Shown here one piece after another: positions 25,250 to 33,664 of a stretch of 35,126 nucleotides of DNA (position 1 is the stretch's first letter; every line of letters starts with the position of its first letter). Where the stretch lies: the NCBI GenBank assembly GCA_003131315.1, contig PKUV01000041.1, positions 24,216 to 59,341 of the forward strand, written 5' to 3'. Both the position numbers and the translations under genes were made by a program. The stretch is from Acidobacteriaceae bacterium (GTDB lineage Bacteria; Acidobacteriota; Terriglobia; Terriglobales; Acidobacteriaceae). The notes beneath the pieces are model-generated. The model made no database searches. It saw only the letters and a list, made by a program, of their open reading frames with translations, and had not been told where the DNA came from.

Positions 25250-27153
25250 GGAAGTTGCCCTACTTTGTCTTTGTCTTTGCGCTGTTTCGCCATCGCGTTC
25301 CGCTGCTTGCGGATTCTCTCGGCGATCTCGGAACTAGCTACCTGCGATGCTTGCCCGTCGAGATAGTCGCTCAAAGCGCGGATGGATGGGAATTGAAACA
25401 AGTCGGTTACCGAAAACCTGCGATTCAGTGTTTGTTGCAGTTCCGCGTGGACTTCCACGAGGAGAATGGAGTCGCCGCCGAGGTCAAAGAAATTGTCAGT
25501 CGGTCCCACATGCTCAACTGCGAGCACCTTCTTCCAAACCGACGAGATGACTTCTTCAGTTCCCTCTTTCACTGCGGTGGCGCCGCTTTCCGGTTCGCTC
25601 CGCGCCAAAACCGATGCCGGAAGAAGACTGCGATCCACCTTGCCGTTCGCGTTCAAGGGCAGCGCTTCCATCATCAAGAACGAGGACGGGATCATATAGG
25701 CAGGAAGAAAGCTTTCGAGAGCCGCCCGCAATTGGTGCGCTTGCAGCGGCTGGCTATTTTCCGGAACGTTCTCCGGAACGTTTTCCGGAACTATGTAGGC
25801 TGCGAGTTTTTTCTGACCGTCGAGATCGATCGCATCCACCACGGCCTGCTTCACGCCGGGCTGGCGGAGCAAAGTCGCTTCGATTTCGCCGAGTTCGATT
25901 CTCTGTCCATTGATCTTGATTTGTCGGTCGATCCTGCCGAGGAACTCGATCTCGCCGTCCGGCATGAAGCGTCCTCGGTCTCCAGTGCGGCAGATACGCT
26001 CTCCCGTTCGGGGATGGATCGCGGTGCGGGCACGGGTCTGCTCGTCGTTGCGCCAATATCCTTTCAGAAGACCAACGCCGGAACAGCAGAGCTCGCCGGG
26101 TTCCCCGCGTGGGCAGTCTTGCAATTGTTCGTCGAGCACGTAGTAGCGGGTGTTCGCAATCGGATGTCCGTAGGGGATGCTGTTCCAATCCGCCTGAACA
26201 TTCTTGACCGGGTACCAGATATTCCAGACCGTGGTCTCGGTGGGTCCTCCGACGCTGACAACTTGGACATCTCCGAAGTGGGCACGGATACGGCCCGGCG
26301 CACTGAGCGCAATCCAATCACCGCCCAGGAAGGCTAAACGAAGACGGCCCTTCAACGCGAGCTTCCGCGCGGATGCATGGACGAGCAGCATTTCCATAAA
26401 CGCCGGAACGGAGTTCCACACGGTCACACGGTACCGGTCGATCAGTTCAACCCAATGATCGGGAGAACGCGTCCCGTCGCGATCGGGCATGACGATGGCC
26501 CCGCCGGCGGCCAGCAATCCGAAGATGTCATATACAGACATATCGTGGTGCAAAGCGGTGACGGCAAGCACGCGATCATCCGGCCCCACGCCAAATGTGC
26601 GGTTCGTTTCCAGGATGCAATTCACCAGCCCGCGATGACCAATCATCACGCCCTTTGGCTTCCCAGTCGAACCGGAAGTGTAGAGAACGTAGGCAACATC
26701 GTCGGGAGACTGCACGCGAACAAGCGGAATGGAACCGTCGGCGCCGGATTCGTCATGGTCAACACAAAACCGAGTCACGCCGGACGGCCACGACAACTTC
26801 TCATCCAGCCAGGACTGAGTGAGAACGATCTCGACCTCTCCGTTTTCGAGCAGGTACGAAAGGCGGTCCGGTGGAATATTCGGATCGATGGGCAGGTAAG
26901 CCGCGCCCGACTCGAGAATGCCCAGCACGGCAGCGATCTGTTCCCAACCTTTGTCCATCACGACCGCGACCAGGGTGTTAGGCCGGACTCCAAGCGCCCG
27001 CAGCCGGTGGCCCAGACCTCGCGCCCGGAAAAGTAAGTCGGCATAGGACAGCGTTCGCGTGGACCAGATGACGGCTGGACGCTCAGGCGTGCGCGTGGCC
27101 TGTTCGATGAACAGGTCCTGAATGAGACAGTCGGAAATGGCTGATTTAGTCAA
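25246..27153 (-). CDS. NRPS loading protein: adenylation-PCP
   Basis: 635 aa. Adenylation domain about 10-510: LTQSW, YVLYTSGSTGKPKG at 155-168, TALHHDMSVYDIFGLL, VSVGGPTETTVW, YRTGD-like CRTGDRG, and catalytic Lys505 in NANGKVDRSL. A carrier domain follows at about 530-600 with Ser562 in DLGGDSIL, then a basic helical tail (IAERIRKQRNAMAKQRK) that may dock to the next protein. Positions of the specificity code read D-M-Y-N-F-G-V-V-W-K; the DxYN..xxWK frame resembles cysteine-type codes (DLYNLSLIWK), but half the positions differ, so no substrate is predicted. There is no condensation domain, so it fits chain initiation for the KS that follows. Start is a TTG without a strong ribosome site. 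The stop overlaps the next start by 4 bp. Confidence 0.92.
   Translation of the reverse strand: MTKSAISDCLIQDLFIEQATRTPERPAVIWSTRTLSYADLLFRARGLGHRLRALGVRPNTLVAVVMDKGWEQIAAVLGILESGAAYLPIDPNIPPDRLSYLLENGEVEIVLTQSWLDEKLSWPSGVTRFCVDHDESGADGSIPLVRVQSPDDVAYVLYTSGSTGKPKGVMIGHRGLVNCILETNRTFGVGPDDRVLAVTALHHDMSVYDIFGLLAAGGAIVMPDRDGTRSPDHWVELIDRYRVTVWNSVPAFMEMLLVHASARKLALKGRLRLAFLGGDWIALSAPGRIRAHFGDVQVVSVGGPTETTVWNIWYPVKNVQADWNSIPYGHPIANTRYYVLDEQLQDCPRGEPGELCCSGVGLLKGYWRNDEQTRARTAIHPRTGERICRTGDRGRFMPDGEIEFLGRIDRQIKINGQRIELGEIEATLLRQPGVKQAVVDAIDLDGQKKLAAYIVPENVPENVPENSQPLQAHQLRAALESFLPAYMIPSSFLMMEALPLNANGKVDRSLLPASVLARSEPESGATAVKEGTEEVISSVWKKVLAVEHVGPTDNFFDLGGDSILLVEVHAELQQTLNRRFSVTDLFQFPSIRALSDYLDGQASQVASSEIAERIRKQRNAMAKQRKDKDKVGQLP
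25757..25792 (-). repeat. Three tandem 12-bp repeats inside the adenylation gene
   Basis: The unit TTTTCCGGAACG occurs three times in a row with one or two changes (25757-25768, 25769-25780, 25781-25792). On the coding strand it gives VPEN VPEN VPEN at residues 455-466 in a surface loop of the small C-terminal adenylation subdomain. It keeps the frame, so the copy number could vary without breaking the enzyme. Confidence 0.7.
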
Positions 27154-27231
27154 ATATTTACCGGATCTGTGTTTAGTCTCAGGCTCGTATGGAACCTTAA
27201 CAGCCCGTGGTGGAAGTGGGATTCGTATCAG

Positions 27232-27251
27232 GGCATCGCTTTAGCGATGCC
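27232..27251. repeat. REP-like hairpin upstream of the NRPS operon
   Basis: GGCATCGCT (27232-27240) and AGCGATGCC (27243-27251) form a perfect 9-bp stem with an almost closed TT centre. It sits in the 192-bp gap between the deacetylase stop and the A-PCP start. The CTTTAG core is shared with the hairpin at 30578-30589, suggesting a family of dispersed palindromic repeats; an attenuator role is the alternative. Confidence 0.6.
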
Positions 27252-27345
27252 GTAACTTCTTCGAGATCAGACGCTCCTTTAGGGGCCAGGCATCGACAAT
27301 CGACCGTCAACACGGTCTCCTAAGCTGTTGCAATCGGCAAGAGGC

Positions 27346-28716
27346 CTATCGTGAGCTAACCGCCAAGGGCGCCGCGGTGAGTGATAACACCAACCGGCCA
27401 TCCTTCTCGCTGGCATACGCAATCGAAGCTCGCTCTTTGCCTGCGCCCTCGATTCGCAACTGCCCGTCTTCTTCGACGAGCGCCATTTCCGAGCGTTGTC
27501 TCCACCACGTGTTCACTTCACCGGGAGTGGTAACCCAAAGATTTTTTTCGGCTTTCAGTTGCACCAGACGAGCCAGCAGCCCCTCGTAGGTATTTCTGGC
27601 CCGCGCGCTGGTGATGTAATCCGGATGAATGACGACACTGATCAGGCCATGTTTTTCCATGATGAGCTCGATCTGGCGCTCCCAAAGAGTGGTCGAGTAG
27701 TCATTCAGGATATGAAACAAGGTGTAGTCCTGCGTCGTGGTCACCGGTATTTCCAGGACTTTGCCGACAAAGTATGGCATCACGGTGCAGCAGCCGCCCC
27801 GTTGCGGATCGAGGTGCGCGACGTTCGGAACCGACATGTCGTATTCAAAATCGAGCAGGTCATACCAGAGCTGGTTTCGATAGAGCACTCCGGCTCGAAA
27901 ACCCGCCGCTCCAAACTGCTTGCCATACGCATTAATCTTGGCCGCGCGCTCGACAAAGCGTTCCCGGTCCCGGAACAAGTGTCCATCATGATTCAGATCG
28001 TGGACGACAACCTCGAAACCACGATCCCAAATCGACTGCAGGAATGCCGGGGTCACGTGATAGCGTTCCTCCGGGATGACCTGGAATGATCCCTTGATCC
28101 CAAAAGAATCGTTGACGTCCATCAGCATGCGGCAAAGATCCACGCCGAGCGGTGTCTCCACGTCGTGCGTCATCAGGGCACAACTGGAAGCGCCCTCTGG
28201 CCAGAACCAGATGAACGGAATCTGTTTCAGGTTCTGCGCCCGGAGCGACAAGAGCAACACATGCTCCAGAAGGTTGTCCACCGTCCGGTCGACTGGCCAC
28301 TGCGGAAATGGAATCTTTTCCCAGCCCCGCAAGCGTATTTTTTGGAGATGCTTCCGAATCCACACCGGGAGGAGTGGGCGAACAAAGTAATACAGGCTCA
28401 GCAACCAGGAGTTTGCGTCTCTGTTGCGCCGGTCTTGCGCGTACATCTCCCAACGAAGACCGTCGACGACCTGTGACACGTCAAAAGGCAGGCGGGCCGT
28501 TCCATTGTCGGCGTGCACATCCTGAAGCACGTCCCAGAGTGGTTCCGTCGGAGAAGCCGCCGGTTCCTGCCCGCAACACTGGCCGTAGAGCGTGTCCTCC
28601 CCAAACCGAAAATACCCGCTCTTCTCCGAGAGCACGCCGCTCAGCGCAATGCGAGCGTAGCGCTCGGGGCACTTGTAGTATTGGCTCAGACAGTTCATTG
28701 ATCCAGGACTCTTCAT
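27346..28716 (-). CDS. Polysaccharide deacetylase-like (NodB fold) protein
   Basis: 456 aa (a start at the ATG at 28698 is equally likely). The first 165 residues are of unknown fold. The NodB-type domain then begins at CALMTHDVETPLG (motif 1, Asp185), with IKGSFQVIPEER, VVVHDLNHDGHLF (metal-ligand His region, 239-246), AAGFRAGVLYRN (motif 3) and SVVIHPDYI near 400. A beta-rich C-terminal extension of about 50 residues follows. Family members remove N- or O-acetyl groups from polysaccharides using a divalent metal; no signal peptide is visible, so it may be cytoplasmic or act on a lipid-linked precursor. It lies directly upstream of the NRPS genes and downstream of the flippase, in line with exopolysaccharide assembly. 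Confidence 0.82.
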   Translation of the reverse strand: MKSPGSMNCLSQYYKCPERYARIALSGVLSEKSGYFRFGEDTLYGQCCGQEPAASPTEPLWDVLQDVHADNGTARLPFDVSQVVDGLRWEMYAQDRRNRDANSWLLSLYYFVRPLLPVWIRKHLQKIRLRGWEKIPFPQWPVDRTVDNLLEHVLLLSLRAQNLKQIPFIWFWPEGASSCALMTHDVETPLGVDLCRMLMDVNDSFGIKGSFQVIPEERYHVTPAFLQSIWDRGFEVVVHDLNHDGHLFRDRERFVERAAKINAYGKQFGAAGFRAGVLYRNQLWYDLLDFEYDMSVPNVAHLDPQRGGCCTVMPYFVGKVLEIPVTTTQDYTLFHILNDYSTTLWERQIELIMEKHGLISVVIHPDYITSARARNTYEGLLARLVQLKAEKNLWVTTPGEVNTWWRQRSEMALVEEDGQLRIEGAGKERASIAYASEKDGRLVLSLTAAPLAVSSR

Positions 28717-28837
28717 GGAGTGTGCGTCGCGATCGGCGCACCGATTACAAGTTGGGTCCGATTGTAAGACTTTGACGGCAGCAACGTAACCTGCGCTCGC
28801 GACCGCTGAGACACAGACTGGCTCTCGTCACTCAGGT

Positions 28838-30436
28838 TCATGTAGTCGCAGTTTTCGCCTCTGCCGCGGTCACAGCGACCACCGGAATGTTCCTTGAATA
28901 CTTGCGCCAGGGCAGCATCTCGAGCAGCAGTCCTCTGAACTGCAAAAGTGGCGTGACACCGCCGTGGAGAACGGCAACCGCAGTCAAATATAAGGCCCCA
29001 AACAAAACAGAGTCCGTGACGATGCGAATGAAAGCGCCAACTGGGCCCGGCACTCCAGCAAAAACAGGCACGCCTCTAAGGATCATGGCCGATGCGCCGC
29101 CAGCAAGCAACGCTGCCAGAATGTATTTCCAGACTTGGGTAACCACGGGCGCAACGCCGAAGCCGATCGGTTTCCCGGCATACCAGAAGGCCGGAATGGT
29201 GAGAATCCAGAACGAGAGCGTCCAGGCGGCAGCGATACCCTCGGGTCCCCAATGCAGTCCCACCAGAAACAGCGAGGCGGTGACGGCAAACTCCACGACC
29301 ACCCAGCGGAACCAGCGGTGCGCAGTTCCGATCGAGAGGTGAAGCCAGCCGTGCGTGTTGTAAATAAGCATGATGCCCACGCCCGGTCCGAAGAACATGA
29401 AGATCCGGCCGGCGGTCGCCCACGCCGGTCCCAATACCAGAAGAATCACGTCTTTCCCGATGAGCGTGAGATCTGCACCTATGCCCATTCCCACAAATGC
29501 CATCACGGCCAGGGTCCGGAGAAAATAGCGCCTGTACTGGTCAGAGTCGCTGTTCAAGCGGCTTAGAGCGGACACGGCGACCGATGTCAGCGGCGCCGAA
29601 AGTTGGCAGGCGGGAAGCAGGAACAAGTCATAGGCCTTCTTGTAAAAGCCCAGTGCGCTCGAACCAAATCGCCATCCCACCAGAAGATTGTCCGTGTTTC
29701 TCGCGAAGTAGTTAAAACTGAATCGTCCATAGATATTGAAAGCGTACCGCACCATCGAACCGGTTCCCGGCTCACGCCGGGGCAAACCTGGAATCCAACG
29801 GCACTGTATCCACGCTCCGATTGCCACCGTCAGTGGCAGCGCCAACGCTCCCGCTACCAGCGCCCAGTATCCAAAGCCGGCCCAGCCGAGCGCGATCGAA
29901 ACCAGCAAAGAAACCGCACGGGCGGCGATATCGTTGAACGACACGGTCGAGAAACGCATCGCCCGCTTGAGGAGCGCGAGGTGCTGAACGGCGACACTGC
30001 TGAGGAAAATCGCCGGCGACATGGCGATCGCGACGTGGGCTACTTTGGCGTCCCCATAGAATCGTGCCAGCAGCGACCCGGCGGCAGCGAACCCGACAGT
30101 CAGTAATCCGCCCACGCCTACGTTAATCCAGAACAGGTTGCTCGCGAGCCTACTGTTAATCTCCTCTCGCTGCTGGATTGCCTCTGTGAATCCATTCAAC
30201 CCAAAGTTGGTGAGCAGCAGGCTGAATGTGGTGACCATCGCTACCAGTCCAAAGTCGGATGGCATCAACAGACGAGCCAGCACCACCGTCGAGATCATCT
30301 GGACGCCAAAACCAAGCCCCCCGGAGAGTAGAGTGAAACCCGCTCCCCGAACCGCAAGTTGTCGCGTCTCGCCCCGGTCGACAGCGGGGCGGAAACTGCC
30401 GCTTGCGTCAAAAGGTCTCAAAATCGCTCCCAACAA
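28838..30436 (-). CDS. Wzx/WzxC-type polysaccharide flippase
   Basis: 532-aa integral membrane protein with about 12-14 hydrophobic segments. The N-terminal block GAGFTLLSGGLGFGVQMIST then VVLARLLMPSDFGLVAMVTT and TNFGLNGFTEAIQQREEI is characteristic of the MOP/Wzx superfamily that moves lipid-linked oligosaccharides across the inner membrane. RNTDNLLVGWRFGSSALGFY and YDLFLLPACQL are typical of the WzxC/LPS O-antigen subgroup. The start is uncertain: a TTG at 30436 opens the frame, but the conserved region begins only about 28 residues later. It lies between the beta-helix protein and the deacetylase genes on the same strand. Confidence 0.9.
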   Translation of the reverse strand: MLGAILRPFDASGSFRPAVDRGETRQLAVRGAGFTLLSGGLGFGVQMISTVVLARLLMPSDFGLVAMVTTFSLLLTNFGLNGFTEAIQQREEINSRLASNLFWINVGVGGLLTVGFAAAGSLLARFYGDAKVAHVAIAMSPAIFLSSVAVQHLALLKRAMRFSTVSFNDIAARAVSLLVSIALGWAGFGYWALVAGALALPLTVAIGAWIQCRWIPGLPRREPGTGSMVRYAFNIYGRFSFNYFARNTDNLLVGWRFGSSALGFYKKAYDLFLLPACQLSAPLTSVAVSALSRLNSDSDQYRRYFLRTLAVMAFVGMGIGADLTLIGKDVILLVLGPAWATAGRIFMFFGPGVGIMLIYNTHGWLHLSIGTAHRWFRWVVVEFAVTASLFLVGLHWGPEGIAAAWTLSFWILTIPAFWYAGKPIGFGVAPVVTQVWKYILAALLAGGASAMILRGVPVFAGVPGPVGAFIRIVTDSVLFGALYLTAVAVLHGGVTPLLQFRGLLLEMLPWRKYSRNIPVVAVTAAEAKTATT

Positions 30437-30535
30437 GTCTTTGCTTCGGAATCAAACGTTGGCACTGGTGTGAACCTTGGCACAAACGTGAGCATTCTGT
30501 TTTTCTTCGGTTGACTGGGCAAAGAAGGTTTGAAA

Positions 30536-30557
30536 GGGCCCGGCTTCAGCCGGGCCC
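30536..30557. repeat. Strong palindromic hairpin (9-bp stem, TTCA loop)
   Basis: GGGCCCGGC (30536-30544), loop TTCA, GCCGGGCCC (30549-30557): a perfect, very stable stem. It lacks a T-tract on either side, so it looks like a REP-type element and not an intrinsic terminator. A second hairpin lies 20 bp further on. Confidence 0.7.
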
Positions 30558-30577
30558 CTACGAGCCGCATAAACACT

Positions 30578-30589
30578 GGGCTTTAGCCC
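30578..30589. repeat. Small palindrome GGGCTTTAGCCC
   Basis: GGGCT-TT-AGCCC. It shares the CTTTAG centre with the hairpin at 27232-27251 and stands in a fixed neighbourhood with the longer hairpin at 30536, resembling a two-stem REP unit. Confidence 0.55.
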
Positions 30590-30688
30590 CTGAGGGAACT
30601 ACCCGTCCCCTCTGAAACCGGTTTATGAAACAAGTTCTAACGACAATGTTCGAGATCAACGTCCAAAGGCACCCGGGTGGAGGAACGA

Positions 30689-32563
30689 TCAGTGGACGAC
30701 CGCTTTGAGTTGCGTCGGCGGAAGAAGCTGGCTGGCCGAGTAGCAATTGCCGGCGTTGAAAGTCAGCGGACTGCCGGCGCCGCCTTCACTGCCTCCCATA
30801 ATGTTCTGGTAGCAGTTCTGGGCAGGAATAAGTCCTGCGTGTCCACCAGCCCCGGGGGCACCGCTCACATCAGGTCCGATCGCGGGGAACCCAAGCGACG
30901 ATGGCCACCAAGCTGGAGTACTTGAGAGGTAGAACGACGGCGGAAGAGTGCGGGTCACTCCGTTTGCCCAGTTAATAGCTCCGTCTGCGTGCGTGTAATT
31001 GCCGTGCAGAAACGACGTCGCATAGGCGTTGGCGCTGTGGCAGGGCGGATTTAAAGACCCGGCACAGCCGGTACCGGATCCGTCATCGCTACCTTCGCCG
31101 TAACCAAACGTCCAGTTGTAGTTCACAGAATCGTAGGAACGCGAGGAAGAGTAATCAAGGTTGGCTACGTGCGTCGTCTGCTGCGTTCCATAAGCCAATA
31201 AAGCGTTCTGCGCATCGGATCCAGTCACGTTTCCAACGAAGTTATAAGAGGTTGCGAGATGGTCGATCGACATGGCACGAGAGCCCTGGAACGTCCACCA
31301 GCCATTGCTTCCAGAACAATTCACGGTTCCCCTGCCCTTCATAGGGTTGCATGCCATCGTGGTTCCGCGGGTCCAGTTACGAAACATTGTGCCGGTGCTG
31401 GAGGAACCCCAGATCTCGTCCGGCTCGATCCCTTTTGTGATGTTTCCCTCGAGCAAGTTGAACTGGGGATGCGCTCCGTGAAAACCGATGCCGCCGCCCG
31501 CATAGTTGGGCGAACCAGAATCAAACTCGCCTTCTGTGAGGTTGTACGCAATGACATTCCCAGCGGCCCCCCAGTTGATCATGATGGAAGCGTGACCGCG
31601 CTCGATGATGTTGTTTTCAACCAGAGAAGCGCTGGTCTTGTTCACGATAAAGACATCGGAATCAGTCTGGCCTGGGGAATGAGCGTAAGCATTGGAAAAA
31701 TAGCTGTCTCGAACTTCGTCTCTGTACCCGTAGTGAACCTGAACAAAGTCTCCGTCGGTGTAATTCGATTCCACGCCCTTAATCCAGCAGTATGCGCAGC
31801 CACTCATCTTGAAACTTGCCACATAGCCGGTGTTGTTGGAGTAGACCTGAAGATCTTCGACTCCGGCATACTTGGTAGCCGTCATCAGTGCGACCAGCGG
31901 CGTTTGGCTGTAGGCACTGTATAGCGCCCGAGTAAATCCGATGGTGGTTCCAGCGACCGAGGTGACTTCTACGATCTGGCCCCGAGCCCGCGTTCCGCCA
32001 TAGCCATCACACCAGGTGCAGTTTCCCTCACCGCCTTGAATCGTTACGTATGAGGAATCGTTCAATTCCGTGATCATCAGGTAAGTGCCCACGCTAATCC
32101 CGCTCGCGCTGCTCACCACGATGCTGGTAGATCCCGCCGTCGCCCCACTCGTAACCGATACGCCGGGGTAGGTGGGACTTCCAGACCCGAGATTGATGAC
32201 TCCGCTTCCCGAACCGTGAGCATCGAGAATCGTCTGGTTTGCGCCAGCCCCGCGCAAGGTCACGTTGGCCGGCACGTTGATGTTGCCATTGACCCTGAAC
32301 GTGCCCGATGCCAGGACCACCGCTTGCCCGGAGGAACAGGCAGACAACGCCGAATTGATCGTCGCCGTCATGTCGTTCGAGCCGTTTGGATTGAGGGTAG
32401 AACAGGCCGTCGCGCGAGGAGGGATTCCGCCCACTCCCACGTGGCTCCAGTCGATGGCACGAGTCGGATCAAGAATGCCGGACCAAAGCTGTGCATAGCA
32501 ATGAACCGACACGCCAACGACGATGAGGATGAAGAGAAAAAGTGGGGGACTCTTTTTTCGCAT
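30689..32563 (-). CDS. Secreted right-handed parallel beta-helix protein (pectate-lyase-like fold)
   Basis: 624 aa with a Sec signal peptide (about 1-24, cleavage near HCYA|Q). The early mature part has the pectate-lyase-superfamily entry pattern: NDMTATINSALSACSSGQAV then VLASGTFRVNGNINVPANVT and LRGAGANQTIL. A long run of Asn/Gly/Ser-rich strands follows (SLVENNIIERGHASIMINWG, NVIAYNLTEG, NLLEGNITKG). The C-terminal part holds SLGFPAIGPD, LIPAQNCYQNIMGG and the ending PPTQLKAV, a linker that often precedes FN3 domains but stops here. Such proteins bind or cleave polysaccharides; no catalytic residues are assigned. In this place, beside flippase and polymerase genes, it may process the exported exopolysaccharide. 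Confidence 0.82.
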   Translation of the reverse strand: MRKKSPPLFLFILIVVGVSVHCYAQLWSGILDPTRAIDWSHVGVGGIPPRATACSTLNPNGSNDMTATINSALSACSSGQAVVLASGTFRVNGNINVPANVTLRGAGANQTILDAHGSGSGVINLGSGSPTYPGVSVTSGATAGSTSIVVSSASGISVGTYLMITELNDSSYVTIQGGEGNCTWCDGYGGTRARGQIVEVTSVAGTTIGFTRALYSAYSQTPLVALMTATKYAGVEDLQVYSNNTGYVASFKMSGCAYCWIKGVESNYTDGDFVQVHYGYRDEVRDSYFSNAYAHSPGQTDSDVFIVNKTSASLVENNIIERGHASIMINWGAAGNVIAYNLTEGEFDSGSPNYAGGGIGFHGAHPQFNLLEGNITKGIEPDEIWGSSSTGTMFRNWTRGTTMACNPMKGRGTVNCSGSNGWWTFQGSRAMSIDHLATSYNFVGNVTGSDAQNALLAYGTQQTTHVANLDYSSSRSYDSVNYNWTFGYGEGSDDGSGTGCAGSLNPPCHSANAYATSFLHGNYTHADGAINWANGVTRTLPPSFYLSSTPAWWPSSLGFPAIGPDVSGAPGAGGHAGLIPAQNCYQNIMGGSEGGAGSPLTFNAGNCYSASQLLPPTQLKAVVH

Positions 32564-32700
32564 TTTGCGTGTTTGCTCGATTCAGGGCCCGGCTCGCTAT
32601 TCCTTGGCTTCCGGAATCACACCGTCGGCACCTTCCATGAGTCTATGTACTGCGGATACCGCAATCAAGACACGGAAGTGCAGCCGGAAGACCAAGCAAA

Positions 32701-33633
32701 TCACGCTGCATGGTCATGACCTACTGGGCGACCACCTGTCTCTTTCCGCAAGATCATGTCGTCCACCCTTTGTGCCAAAGCCAGACTGTCATCAGAAAAC
32801 TTCCTTGCAAACAACGCTTCCCCACTGCCATACACATCATTGAGCAATACTTTGGGCTGAGACTCGAACAGCGCAATGTGGTGATCATCAATCATGGCAG
32901 GGCTGGAACCGCGGGCGGACCAATCTTCATAGACCAAATTTCTCCGGGTTCGAGATCTGAACGCTGAATTGCCCAGAATTGTGTGAAAGAGCATTTCCTC
33001 AGGCGCAAACACAGTTTGGAAATATTCCTCCACGTACCGATTCCGCTCCACGAACTCCAATAAATATTGGCACGCATCTCGCGTCACAGCCCACCAAGTG
33101 CTGCCAGAATAGGGTTCTAAACTTCCCAGGTATCTCCTATAGTCGCGTTGAGCCAAACCAAGCTTTGCCAGCGCTCTCACAGCGAATCGGCGAACCGGCT
33201 TATCGGATTGAATCCTCAGCGTGTTAATCCGGGAGATTGGCTTGCCGGCTGCCTCATTGGGCATCTTCACCATGCTCATGAATTCCACGCCGCGATTCTC
33301 TTCCAGGAATGTGTGAATATATTTACCGCTTCGTAACGGGTATTCGCTCCCGCTAAGAAGAACGAAGTAATCGTAAGCTTGAGACCTTTCCAATGCCTGC
33401 TGAAGCAATAGCAGGATCGCCTGCACGCCGGAGAATTCGCCCCAGTACACGGGTATCCGCTTCTCGCTAAAGAAAACATTCTCTCCCTCAATCCGGGAAA
33501 AATCCTTCATGTTGCTTTTCTGGTCGATATGAATGAAGAATTTGCAATCCTCACCTGAAAGCGCTCCTATCGCTCTCTTGAGAAGCTGTGGATTCCTGTA
33601 GGCAAACACTAGGTAAGCGATTTTCACTTTCAT
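32701..33633 (-). CDS. GT14-like (core-2/I-branching) beta-1,6-N-acetylglucosaminyltransferase
   Basis: About 310 aa. The N-terminal strand KIAYLVFAYRNPQLLKRAI, then FFIHIDQKS, VYWGEFSGVQAILLLLQQAL, YDYFVLLSGSEYPLRSGKYI, GSTWWAVTRDACQYLLEF and VFAPEEMLFHTIL are the signature of the core-2/I-branching (GT14) enzyme family, metal-independent GT-A-like transferases of GlcNAc or xylose. In bacteria they occur in capsule and exopolysaccharide clusters. The frame is open to 33714, which would overlap the preceding gene; the ATG at 33633 or a GTG six bases further in (after AAAGGTG) is preferred. Base composition looks lower in G+C than its neighbours, suggesting a separate origin. Confidence 0.85.
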   Translation of the reverse strand: MKVKIAYLVFAYRNPQLLKRAIGALSGEDCKFFIHIDQKSNMKDFSRIEGENVFFSEKRIPVYWGEFSGVQAILLLLQQALERSQAYDYFVLLSGSEYPLRSGKYIHTFLEENRGVEFMSMVKMPNEAAGKPISRINTLRIQSDKPVRRFAVRALAKLGLAQRDYRRYLGSLEPYSGSTWWAVTRDACQYLLEFVERNRYVEEYFQTVFAPEEMLFHTILGNSAFRSRTRRNLVYEDWSARGSSPAMIDDHHIALFESQPKVLLNDVYGSGEALFARKFSDDSLALAQRVDDMILRKETGGRPVGHDHAA

Positions 33634-33664
33634 CACCTTTGCACGCCCGCGAGGCAAGTTGACA

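Larger units (their letters stand above)
30437..30688. other. 252-bp intergenic region with two hairpins
   Basis: No gene is seen. It separates the beta-helix gene from the flippase gene and contains two palindromic elements listed separately. These could end the upstream transcript or be dispersed repeats. No clear promoter for the flippase was recognised. Confidence 0.5.

Noticed and set aside
30500-30530. Sigma54-like promoter (TTGGCAC near 30478)
   Set aside because: The spacing between the GG and GC elements is 11, not 10, and no plus-strand gene follows; the flanking genes are on the minus strand.
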